This document shows positions 52,446 through 59,899 of a DNA stretch of 64,000 nucleotides, piece by piece. The DNA comes from Aurantimonas coralicida_A (lineage in GTDB: Bacteria; Pseudomonadota; Alphaproteobacteria; Rhizobiales; Rhizobiaceae). The translations under genes and the position numbers were made by a program. The notes under the pieces were generated by a model. That model saw nothing but the letters and a program-made list of their open reading frames with translations, was not told the DNA's origin and ran no database searches. The DNA lies in assembly GCF_036016755.1 (NCBI RefSeq), contig NZ_JAYXIH010000017.1:26848-90847 (forward strand), read 5' to 3'. Position 1 is the first letter of the stretch; every line of letters starts with the position of its first letter.

Positions 52446-53197
52446 CCTTCTGTCTTGGAGTGCCCGCCCTATTCGACGGCCCCAAGGGTTGCGGTGGGAA
52501 ATGGGCTACGCCCTCAATCGACAGCGCTGCCCGGCAGCTGTTGGGACGGAGCCTAAGAGGAGTGCCTGAAGATGGCAAGCAAGTCTGATTAATGCCTGGG
52601 ACGCGACCCATTTACGCGGGGAACCTCTGCCGGCGACGATGTCGCATGCGGATTTCGATCCACATTGGCTGGGTAGCATCGGAATTGGCGACATGCCTGC
52701 GGGCGCGGACCAGCGTCCGGTCCGGCCATCTCATGTCTTGACCGGCTGCATGATCGCGAAATCGCCCCCCCCCCATCCGCCTGAAGGACCTCCTGGGCAT
52801 AGATCCGATCGTAGCCGCGCCACCCTGGCGCCGGGTTCGACGGCGATCGGAAGGTCCGGCGCCGCCGTTCCAGCTCGTCGTCATCGACCTACTTTTCCGC
52901 ACGAAGACGCGCCTCCCCGAAACAGCCGCGTCTTTGGCGTCGTTGAATCGGCTGCGCGACACATGTGTCCGCCACATCGTCGGGGACGCGCCGCACGCAT
53001 TAGCAGACCCCGTTGCGCACGGTCACATGGTTGGGCAGTAGTATGGAATCATCGTCCACGGGATGCATGTCGGACGGGGGCCGGTCCGAATGTCGACGGC
53101 CGTTGGGCGATTGCAATGACTTGCGGAGATTTTGGTGGGCCCGGCAGGTGGCCTTGGCCCAATGGATCATGACGTGCGGTCTCCTGCGGCCCACCCG
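52446..53197. other. Region without intact gene, with a dehydratase relic
   Basis: Between the transporter binding-protein start and the hemerythrin stop no intact gene is supported; several overlapping open frames have no family resemblance. The only recognisable piece is the IlvD/EDD remnant at 52731-52905. The part next to 52445 must contain the transporter promoter. Confidence 0.55.
52731..52905 (-). pseudogene. Remnant of an IlvD/EDD-family dehydratase, C-terminal end
   Basis: On the minus strand, one frame reads DDELERRRRTFRSP, then WRGYDRIYAQEVLQAD, and after a run of ten G a second frame gives DFAIMQPVKT and a stop. This matches the end of dihydroxyacid/sugar-acid dehydratases (ELARRR...W.P, RGY..LY..HVLQADEGCDFDF). 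A TAG stop and loss of similarity occur just upstream, and the frame slips in the G run, so it is a relic of about 55 codons of a once-larger gene. Confidence 0.6.
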
Positions 53198-53593
53198 TCA
53201 ATGCGGATGCTGGCCGAGGCGGGAATGGAGCCGGGCGTCATGCGTCTTGAAGTGCTCGGTGAACCAGGGATCCAGTGCCGCGACCAGCCGGTCGGCCTGA
53301 GGCCCGGTGCCGGATTCGTAATCGCTCATGATATCCCGCAACTCGTCGAGCAGCCGCTCGTGATCGGCCTTGTGCTGCGCGATCTGGTCGTAGTCGTGCT
53401 CGCGCATGAACTTCTCCTCCAGCGCGAAATGAGCAGATATCCCGCGCAGCAGATCGCCGAAGGCGGCGACCGCATCGCCGTCCCCGGTCAGCGCGTCGCC
53501 AAGCCGGTTGACGAGATCGATCAGCTCCTTGTGCTCGTGATCGACGGCCGGAACGCCGACGCTGTAGCTGTCCTTCCACTCCATCCGAGGCAT
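53198..53593 (-). CDS. Bacteriohemerythrin
   Basis: 131 residues from ATG 53593 (GGAGGAGTACC site). All hemerythrin ligands can be placed: His21 (DHEHKEL), His55 and Glu59 (SAHFALEEKF), His74 and His78 (QHKADHERLL), His114 and Asp119 (FTEHFKTHD). It binds O2, and possibly NO, at a di-iron centre. It is the last gene of the leftward nir/NO-reductase-like string, 21 bases after the small exported protein, suggesting gas binding or delivery in that pathway. Confidence 0.92.
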   Translation of the reverse strand: MPRMEWKDSYSVGVPAVDHEHKELIDLVNRLGDALTGDGDAVAAFGDLLRGISAHFALEEKFMREHDYDQIAQHKADHERLLDELRDIMSDYESGTGPQADRLVAALDPWFTEHFKTHDARLHSRLGQHPH

Positions 53594-53614
53594 CGGTACT
53601 CCTCCCACAAACAA

Positions 53615-54112
53615 TCAGTTGAAGACAAATCCGCCCTGCTCGGGGCGAAAGTCGATGGCGAGATTTTGCTCCGCCGTTAGGGTAATGCGGCGCGCGGCCT
53701 CGTAGTCGAAGCCCTCGGCGCGCCCAGTGTCGGCCAGGCGGACGGCGATTTCATGATCCCCCGCGCCAAGCGGGAAACGCTGGTACACCCGAGCCGGGCC
53801 GTCGCCGGCCAGGCCGCTCGGCGGCAGTTCGGCGCGAAGCGCCGGCTCACCATCAATGTCGAGTTCGAACCGAAGCGCCGCGCGCTCGCGATCGCAGATC
53901 TCACGCTTGCGCATATTCGCCGGCAATCTCGCCCGTTCCTCTGCGTCGAGCTGTCGGCAGTTACGCGCGCCGCCATGGGTGAAGCTGAGTTTTACCACGC
54001 CGGTCCCTTCCGGCAGGCTCCGCCATGTCGGCGCGGCCGAAAAAAACGCGGCGCCAGTGGCGACCACCGCCGTCACAGCGCTGCCGAGGATCAGGCGGCG
54101 AACCCGGCTCAT
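53615..54112 (-). CDS. Exported protein of the NO-reductase-like cluster, unknown
   Basis: 165 residues. An N-terminal signal or anchor (RLILGSAVTAVVATGAAFFSAAP) is followed by a beta-rich domain: VVKLSFTHGGARNCRQLDAEERARLPANMRKREICDRERAALRFELDIDG, with a cysteine pair (C51, C73) and YQRFPLGAGDHEIAVRLADT. No family is recognised. The start (54112) overlaps the end of the cytochrome b fusion gene by four bases, so it is translationally coupled to it, and it may be a periplasmic partner of that membrane complex. Confidence 0.7.
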   Translation of the reverse strand: MSRVRRLILGSAVTAVVATGAAFFSAAPTWRSLPEGTGVVKLSFTHGGARNCRQLDAEERARLPANMRKREICDRERAALRFELDIDGEPALRAELPPSGLAGDGPARVYQRFPLGAGDHEIAVRLADTGRAEGFDYEAARRITLTAEQNLAIDFRPEQGGFVFN

Positions 54113-55695
54113 TGGTCGACCTCCTCGATCGACTGAGGGAACTGCCGCGTCGCTCCCGCTGGCAAAGCATCATCGGCTGGCAGCGCGGCGAGACGATCCT
54201 GGAAGGTCGCCAATTCGCGCGCAAGCCGCGCCGTTTCCGTCGGCCCCGCCCAGACCGTCGCCAGCCGGGCGCGCGGCACCCGGGCGCGCAGATAGGGATC
54301 GCGGGTCGCCGCGATACGCTGCTCGGTCCATTCGATGCCGAAGCGATGCTGGCATTCTCGCTCGGCGCAACCGGCGATCGCCACGCCATCGGCCAGATCA
54401 CGGGACAGGATGAAGTCGATCAGCGATGGCGGGGCCATGGCGACACAAGGCAGCACGACCCGTCCCGGCAGATCCCTTCCCGCCGCGCCATGGGCGCAGG
54501 CCAGCGTCAGCACCCGCCCCGGCCCCTCCAGCGCCACAGCGGCCTCGATCACCTGTTCCCGCACCATCTTCAGCGACAGGTCGGGCAGGTCGATCCCGGT
54601 CACCAGATCGATGGAGCGGCGGAACGGCGTCGAGGACGGGCATGACCCCATGCAGATGCCGCAGGCGACGCAGCGATCGGGATCGACTTCGGCCTGGTGG
54701 GGAAACGGCGCGCCATCGGTGCGCGGCACCAGTGTGACCGCGCCGTAGGGGCAGTCCTCGACGCAACGGTTGCAGCCATTGCAATGGTCGAGGAACACCT
54801 CGACCGGCGCCGGACGGGGCTTGGGCGGCAACCAGGGAAGGGCCGACATTCCGACGCTGAAGAGCACCAACCCGGCCCAGATCGCGCCCGCCGGCACCAG
54901 ATCCATCACCGGATAGAGCGGCAGGATGAACCAGTCGATACCGACCTGCGCCGGCACCATCGCCAGATCGGCCGCGGCTTGCGAGCGGGCCGGCAACAGC
55001 AGCGAGGCGATCAAAAGGCCGGCCAGAACGATGCCGCCGAGTTCCCGCGACGGCGCGGTCCGGGCATTGGTGATCCGCTGGATATGGATCCACATCACCA
55101 GCAACAGGATCAGCGGTACCGCGATATGGAGGAACACCAGGAGGGTGAAGAACCGTCCGCTCAACGCCTCGGGCGTGAGAAAATTCCGCGCGATCGGCTC
55201 GCCGAAGATGGGCAGCCAATCGAGCAGCTCGGTGCTGGCGATGGCGACGTATTGCGCCAGGCGGTCCCAGACCAGCCAATAGCCGGTGATGCCGGAGATA
55301 TAGACCAGCCAGATCAGCGGCACGCCGGTGATCCAGGAGAACCATCGCGCGCCGCGATGGCGCCCCCTGGCGAACTCGCGAACCAGATGAACCAGCATGA
55401 CCGCGATCATCAGATCGGACGCGTAGCGGTGAAAACTCCGCGCGATGCCGGCGTGGAACCAGTGGTCGTTGGTCAGCCACTCGATCGACGTATAGGCGTT
55501 CACCACGCCGGTATCGAAGAAGATGAAGAGATAGACCCCGGTCGCCGTGACGATCCAGAACAGGAACCAGCCGAGCGTGCCAAGCTGGGCCATCGGATTC
55601 CACTCGGGTCCGAAGATGGCGTCGAGTGCCCGTTCGACCCGGTCGAAGCCGCGGCTCAGGGTAGTACCGACGGCTCTCATACCTCGTCCCGACAT
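54109..55695 (-). CDS. Cytochrome b / 2x[4Fe-4S] ferredoxin / MvhD-like fusion
   Basis: 528 residues in three parts. Residues 30-290 are a bc-type cytochrome b N-terminal unit with two heme-ligand pairs (His89 in SFHRYASD, His103 in LVHLVRE, His190 and His204) plus extra helices. Residues 300-355 hold two [4Fe-4S] motifs (Cys305/308/311/315 and Cys342/345/348/352). Residues 390-495 resemble MvhD/hydrogenase iron-sulfur subunits (LTLACAHGA, VVLPCVAM, IAGCAERECQHRFG; Cys400, 417, 443 and 448). It probably moves electrons between quinol and a cytosolic or membrane acceptor. A start at 55680 (ATGA overlap with the SCO gene) is equally likely. Confidence 0.85.
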   Translation of the reverse strand: MSGRGMRAVGTTLSRGFDRVERALDAIFGPEWNPMAQLGTLGWFLFWIVTATGVYLFIFFDTGVVNAYTSIEWLTNDHWFHAGIARSFHRYASDLMIAVMLVHLVREFARGRHRGARWFSWITGVPLIWLVYISGITGYWLVWDRLAQYVAIASTELLDWLPIFGEPIARNFLTPEALSGRFFTLLVFLHIAVPLILLLVMWIHIQRITNARTAPSRELGGIVLAGLLIASLLLPARSQAAADLAMVPAQVGIDWFILPLYPVMDLVPAGAIWAGLVLFSVGMSALPWLPPKPRPAPVEVFLDHCNGCNRCVEDCPYGAVTLVPRTDGAPFPHQAEVDPDRCVACGICMGSCPSSTPFRRSIDLVTGIDLPDLSLKMVREQVIEAAVALEGPGRVLTLACAHGAAGRDLPGRVVLPCVAMAPPSLIDFILSRDLADGVAIAGCAERECQHRFGIEWTEQRIAATRDPYLRARVPRARLATVWAGPTETARLARELATFQDRLAALPADDALPAGATRQFPQSIEEVDQ

Positions 55696-56501
55696 CGCCC
55701 CACCGGCCGCCGGTTGCCCAGCCAGAGCCGCAGGATGACGATCCCCGTCAGGATCAGCGAGAGCCCGCCGAGCACGATGCCGAAGCCGATCGCATAGTCG
55801 AATTCGTAGACGCCGGTCGCCGGGTTGTAGGTCGTGCAGATGAACTTGATCCGATCGATCAGGCCCTCGCGGGTGATCCCGCGCAGGCTCGTGCCGTAGA
55901 TCAGGTCCTTGAGCGGTTCCAGCAGCATCTGGATCGGAAAGTCGTCGCCATAGATATGGCGGTAGACGCGTCCCTCTGCGTCGAGGATCGTCGTCTGGGT
56001 GATATGCTCGAAGCCGCCGGCGGCGGCGCGATAGCTGAAACCGACATCGGCGAGAAGCCGCCGCAGCGTCGCCGCGTCGGCGCTGGCGAGCCGCCAGTCC
56101 GCCTCGGGAATACGCTGTGTTTTGGCGAACGCGTCGAGCCGGGACGGCGTGTCGTTGCGGGCGTCGAAGCCGAGCGTCAGCACCGAGAATTGCTGCGCGC
56201 CGAAGACGCGACGCGCCTCCTCGACCGCCTGGATTATCCGCTGCGTCGTCGGCGGACAGACCGACGAGCAGCTCGTATAGACGATGCTGACCACCAGCGG
56301 CCGGCCGCGAAGCTCGGCCAGCGGGAGCGACGCGCCATGACGGTCGACCAGCGTGTAGTCGCCCACGAGTCGGCCCAACGCCGCCTCGCTCGCGGCTACC
56401 ACCGCGATCGGATCAAAACTCTCGGCGCCTTCGGCCCGGAGCGGTATGGCCACCGCGAACAGGAGCGCAATACCGACAAAGCGGCGGATCAGGTCGCCCA
56501 T
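55677..56501 (-). CDS. SCO1/SenC-family copper chaperone with C-terminal membrane helix
   Basis: 274 residues from ATG 56501. A signal sequence (FVGIALLFAVAIPLRAEG) precedes a thioredoxin-like SCO domain with VSIVYTSCSSVCPPTTQ (CxxxC copper site) and a conserved His in GFEHITQTTILD. A long C-terminal extension ends in a membrane helix (GFGIVLGGLSLILTGIVILRLWL), unlike ordinary SCO proteins. SCO proteins insert copper into CuA centres; the CuA subunit gene is 2.6 kb upstream in the same gene string. The start overlaps the ctaB end by 13 bases. Confidence 0.9.
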   Translation of the reverse strand: MGDLIRRFVGIALLFAVAIPLRAEGAESFDPIAVVAASEAALGRLVGDYTLVDRHGASLPLAELRGRPLVVSIVYTSCSSVCPPTTQRIIQAVEEARRVFGAQQFSVLTLGFDARNDTPSRLDAFAKTQRIPEADWRLASADAATLRRLLADVGFSYRAAAGGFEHITQTTILDAEGRVYRHIYGDDFPIQMLLEPLKDLIYGTSLRGITREGLIDRIKFICTTYNPATGVYEFDYAIGFGIVLGGLSLILTGIVILRLWLGNRRPVGRCRDEV

Positions 56502-57358
56502 CGGACCGCGGCGTCGAGATAGACGCCCGTGACAAGCAGCGCGAATTGCACGAGCGAAGCGCGAAAATTGGCCATCGCGGTTTGCCGCGACGGCGCCGCC
56601 CAGAGCTGGGCCGAGCGCCACAGGAACAGCCCGCCGCCGGCCAGCGCGAAGACGCCGTAGACCAGACCCATGCCGGTGGCGAGCGGTAAGAGGGAGAGCA
56701 CCAGCAACACCGCTGCGTGACCGAGGATGATCGGCGCCCATACCTTTTCGGACACGATCACTGGCAGCATCGGCACGCCGCACCGCCGATAGTCGTCGCC
56801 CTTCGCCGCCGCCAGCGACCAGAAGTGCGGCGGCGTCCAGAAGAACATGACGAGGGCGAGGATCACCGGCGTCGCCTGCATTTCGCCGCCGACCGCCGCC
56901 GCGCCGGCGAGGATGGCGAAACTGCCGGACGCGCCGCCGACCACGATGTTCCACACGCTCCGCCGCTTCAGCCATACGGTATAGACCCAGCCATAGGTGA
57001 TGGCGCCGAGAAACAGCCAGAACGCCGCCAGTGAACCTCCGACCGACCAGGCCATGACCAGCGAGGCGAGCAGCAGGCCGGCGAAGGTCACCGGCCAGAT
57101 CGGACCGGGCTTCAGGCGGCCGCTGGCGAAGGGCCGGGCGTGGGTCCGCCGCATGTCCCGGTCGCTCTCGCGCTCCCAGTAATGGTTGAAGGCGCCGGCC
57201 GCCCCACTGGCGCCGAGGACCGCGAGCAGGAAGACGCCGGCCTGGAGCGGCGACAGCGTCCCTTCGCTGGCCAGCATCCCGGCCAGCGCTGCCAGCGCGA
57301 CGGCGAAGCCTATCCTCAGCTTCAGGATCGAACCGGTTATGCGGAGCGCGGCCAGCAT
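56489..57358 (-). CDS. ctaB: Heme O synthase (protoheme IX farnesyltransferase)
   Basis: 289 residues from ATG 57358 (GTGAGGG site). Prenyltransferase signature NHYWERESDRDMRRTHARPFASGRL aligns with the CtaB/CyoE NxxxDxxxDxxMxRTxxRP motif, with Glu in place of the first Asp; the second motif is in KGDDYRRCGVPMLPV. Nine or so helices. It farnesylates heme B to heme O. Its place directly after the heme-copper subunit gene suggests that the catalytic subunit carries an o- or a-type heme; no ctaA is in the window. Confidence 0.92.
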   Translation of the reverse strand: MLAALRITGSILKLRIGFAVALAALAGMLASEGTLSPLQAGVFLLAVLGASGAAGAFNHYWERESDRDMRRTHARPFASGRLKPGPIWPVTFAGLLLASLVMAWSVGGSLAAFWLFLGAITYGWVYTVWLKRRSVWNIVVGGASGSFAILAGAAAVGGEMQATPVILALVMFFWTPPHFWSLAAAKGDDYRRCGVPMLPVIVSEKVWAPIILGHAAVLLVLSLLPLATGMGLVYGVFALAGGGLFLWRSAQLWAAPSRQTAMANFRASLVQFALLVTGVYLDAAVRWAT

Positions 57359-57368
57359 CGCTTCGCCC

Positions 57369-59102
57369 TCACCGGAACAGCCAGAGGTCGGACAGATACT
57401 TCCAGTTGACGAAGTAGTAGAGCACAAAGGAGACGAAGAAGATCGTCACCAAAACGATCGTGCCCGGCAGCTTGACCGCCGCCTCGCTGCCGTAGTGCGA
57501 TGCCGCATACGGTCCCTGTGCGTGCAGCGGGAAGTGCATCGGCTGCGCTCCTGCGGTGTCGAGCTTCTTGCCGAACAGCACGGTGCCAACCGTGATCAGG
57601 ATGTAGAGCGCGCCGCCCAGGCCCGCGATGAGAGCGAAGATGCCGTTCAGCCCCATCATCAGGAAGGCACCGGGCGCATACTCGAAGGCATGCGCTGCAT
57701 CGGTCAGGGTGATGTCCCAGTGCCGCCGCGCGACGCCGAGGGTGCCCGCCCCCATCATGAACAGCGAGATGCCTCCGGCGCCGATGCCGAACAGATAGGG
57801 CTGCCACTTCGCCAGCTTCGGCCAGATGACCTCGCGTTGGAAGATGAGCGGCAACAACAGATAGGTCACCGCCATGAAGGCGAGCGTGGTGCCGGCGACG
57901 ACCGTGCCGTGGAAATGGCCGGGCACATAGATGGTGTTGTGCATCAGGACGTTGAGCTGTTCGGTGCCGAGCACGACGCCGGAGATGCCGCCGATGAAGC
58001 CGAACATGACGAGGCTGAGGAACATTCCCGAAAAGGCCGGGTTGCCCCAGGGCGCCTTCTGCAGCCACTCGAACCAGCCCTTCCGGAAGCCGTTGCGCCG
58101 CTGCGCCGCCTCGATCGCGCCGGGCACAGTCAGTCCGTGAATCATCGAGCCCATGACGGCCAGATACATCATGTAAGAGGTGTTGATGATCTTCCACTCG
58201 GCGCTCATGCCGGGCTCGGCGAGCAGATGGTGCGCCGAGGCGAGCTGCAGGAACAGGATGTACATCAAAAAGGCGGTCCGGCTGACCTTCTCGGACAAGG
58301 GCTTCGCCCCCACCACCAGCGCCGCGATCAGATACCAGACCGAAACATGCGCCGAGACGTTCATCTGCTGCGAGGAGTGGCCCATGCCCCACCAGATCAC
58401 CTTGTACATCAGCGGATCGATATTCGAGATCAGCCCGAGCGACCAGAGCCAGGTCGGGATCAGGATGATCGCGCCGGAGGCGATGGTGAATACCGCGATG
58501 ATCGCCGCGGTCAGTGCGCCGAAGGTGACCAACGGTATCGATCCCTCATAGGTGCGCTCGGCGCGGGCGATGACCAGAGTACCAAAGAAGACCGCGACCC
58601 CGATCAGTGCGCCGACCGAGAAGAGAATCAGCGATAGATAGAACCAGGACGACGCCATCATCGGCGGGTAGGAGGTGAACATCACGGATGAGTCGCCGCG
58701 CAGCACCGCGTAGTTCGCCATCAACGCGCCGACGATCATCAGCACGAAGCCGAGCCAGGCGAATTTGGGTGCCGCGAGACGCGAGTTCAGGAGAACCGCC
58801 GAGGCTAGATAGAGAATCGCGATCTCGAAGAATATGATCCAGAAGAGCAGCACATTGGCGCCGTGCCCGGTCAGGACCAGATAGAACCACTCGGCCGGCA
58901 GAAGATGCACCGCCGGCCAGCGGGTCAGCGCCACCGCCACCCCCATCAGCCCGCCGAGCATGAGAAAGACGACGGCGGCCACCGCATTGGCCTTGATCAG
59001 TCGCTGAGCGGCGACGTCCACCTTCAGCCCGGTGTAGCCGCATTTGCGGAACACGGCCTCGGAAAAAGCGCCCGGCGCGATGCCTGCATCGATCGTGGTC
59101 AT
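57369..59102 (-). CDS. Heme-copper oxidase-like catalytic subunit, probable NO reductase
   Basis: 577 residues, about 14 helices. Metal ligands are all present: His80 (LTGHGAN, low-spin heme), His242 (CuB or FeB), His291/292 (ASAHHLLAEPG), His396 and His398 (VPGHFHGT). In oxygen reductases of the A and B families the second metal His starts a GHPxVY motif whose Tyr is cross-linked; here it is GHSSQQ, with Gln246 at the Tyr position. Loss of this Tyr is expected in NO-reducing members. The sequence is nearest the B-family-derived group (reported NO reductases such as eNOR). Sits between the CuA subunit and ctaB in a nir cluster. Oxygen reduction is not excluded by sequence alone. Confidence 0.85.
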   Translation of the reverse strand: MTTIDAGIAPGAFSEAVFRKCGYTGLKVDVAAQRLIKANAVAAVVFLMLGGLMGVAVALTRWPAVHLLPAEWFYLVLTGHGANVLLFWIIFFEIAILYLASAVLLNSRLAAPKFAWLGFVLMIVGALMANYAVLRGDSSVMFTSYPPMMASSWFYLSLILFSVGALIGVAVFFGTLVIARAERTYEGSIPLVTFGALTAAIIAVFTIASGAIILIPTWLWSLGLISNIDPLMYKVIWWGMGHSSQQMNVSAHVSVWYLIAALVVGAKPLSEKVSRTAFLMYILFLQLASAHHLLAEPGMSAEWKIINTSYMMYLAVMGSMIHGLTVPGAIEAAQRRNGFRKGWFEWLQKAPWGNPAFSGMFLSLVMFGFIGGISGVVLGTEQLNVLMHNTIYVPGHFHGTVVAGTTLAFMAVTYLLLPLIFQREVIWPKLAKWQPYLFGIGAGGISLFMMGAGTLGVARRHWDITLTDAAHAFEYAPGAFLMMGLNGIFALIAGLGGALYILITVGTVLFGKKLDTAGAQPMHFPLHAQGPYAASHYGSEAAVKLPGTIVLVTIFFVSFVLYYFVNWKYLSDLWLFR

Positions 59103-59113
59103 GGCGCTCTCCT

Positions 59114-59647
59114 TTATTCAGTCACGCGAATCCGGCCGGTCATCTGGTGATGACCGATGCCGCAATACTCGTTGCAGACGATGCCGAACTCCCCCGCCTC
59201 GGTCGGCGTCAGGGTGATGACATGCTCGTATCCAGGCTGGACCTGGATGTTGATGTTGGTCGGCTGCAGCGAGAAACCGTGCTGCCAGTCGGCCGAACTC
59301 ATATGGATGCGGTAGCTCTGGTCCTTCTTCAGCTCGAGAATCGGCCACCACTCCCAGAGACGCGCGAGTAAATAGACCTCCTCACCGGCCGGCGGGCGGA
59401 CCACCGGCACGCCCTCCTCCTCGCCGACCTGCCACTGTTCGGCGAACGCCTCGACCTTTTCGACATATTTGTCCGGGTTGATCCGGTAGGTCTCATTCGC
59501 AAGGTTCTGGTCGCCGATGAAGTGCCAGGCGATCATGAAGAAGAACATGAACAGACCCCAGAGGAAGGCGATGACAATCCAGCTCAACTCGATCTTGTGG
59601 ATCGGCTCGTTCCACCAAATTCGGTTCTGGGGAGGAGTTATGGCCAT
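59114..59647 (-). CDS. CuA subunit II of the heme-copper complex
   Basis: 177 residues. One N-terminal helix (IELSWIVIAFLWGLFMFFFMIAWHF), then a cupredoxin domain with a complete CuA site: His123 (DWQHGF), Cys158, Cys162, His166 and Met169 in CNEYCGIGHHQM. It is short, as in B-family oxidases, with a single-helix anchor. It takes electrons from a c-type cytochrome, probably directly. Eleven bases upstream of the catalytic subunit gene and in the same operon; the SCO gene further down could load its copper. Confidence 0.92.
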   Translation of the reverse strand: MAITPPQNRIWWNEPIHKIELSWIVIAFLWGLFMFFFMIAWHFIGDQNLANETYRINPDKYVEKVEAFAEQWQVGEEEGVPVVRPPAGEEVYLLARLWEWWPILELKKDQSYRIHMSSADWQHGFSLQPTNINIQVQPGYEHVITLTPTEAGEFGIVCNEYCGIGHHQMTGRIRVTE

Positions 59648-59656
59648 GTTGGACTC

Positions 59657-59818
59657 CTATTGGGCGAGCGGAATTGTGACGATCTCCATCACGCCCCAGA
59701 TCAGATAAAGAACCGTGGGGATGGTGATCCCGAACACCAGCAGCAGGAAAGGGTTGTCGAGAAGCTGCTGCATGAATGGGATACGCTCCGGGCGCGGGGT
59801 TTCCTGTTCGTCGGCCAT
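59657..59818 (-). CDS. One-helix small subunit of the heme-copper complex
   Basis: 53 residues from ATG 59818: a short cytoplasmic start (MADEQETPRPERIPFMQQL), one helix (NPFLLLVFGITIPTVLYLIWGVMEIVTI) and a tail of four residues. It resembles the single-helix subunit IIa/III of B-family oxidases in size and layout. It is the first gene behind the Fnr-type site at 59886 and ends nine bases before the CuA gene starts. Confidence 0.75.
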   Translation of the reverse strand: MADEQETPRPERIPFMQQLLDNPFLLLVFGITIPTVLYLIWGVMEIVTIPLAQ

Positions 59819-59885
59819 GCTATTCCCTTCCCTTCCGGATATTCCCGAGACCTTTCAAGAATACCGACGCCCGGGCGTCGGCGGC

Positions 59886-59899
59886 TTGACGAAAGTCAA
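59886..59899. promoter_or_regulatory. Fnr/Dnr/FixK-type operator
   Basis: TTGAC-GAAA-GTCAA is a perfect five-base inverted repeat with four-base spacer, the pattern bound by Crp/Fnr-family low-oxygen and NO regulators (Fnr, FixK, Dnr/Nnr). It lies 68 bases before the first gene of the heme-copper operon (59818), and overlaps the 3' end of the CbiX-like gene. This suggests an internal promoter. Confidence 0.7.

Noticed and set aside
53013..53300. Open frames on both strands upstream of the hemerythrin end
   Set aside because: No family pattern, no ribosome site, and overlap with the hemerythrin gene in another frame.
54697..55797. A 366-codon frame antisense to the cytochrome b fusion
   Set aside because: Shadow frame with repetitive charged composition; the sense protein has recognisable ligands and cysteines.
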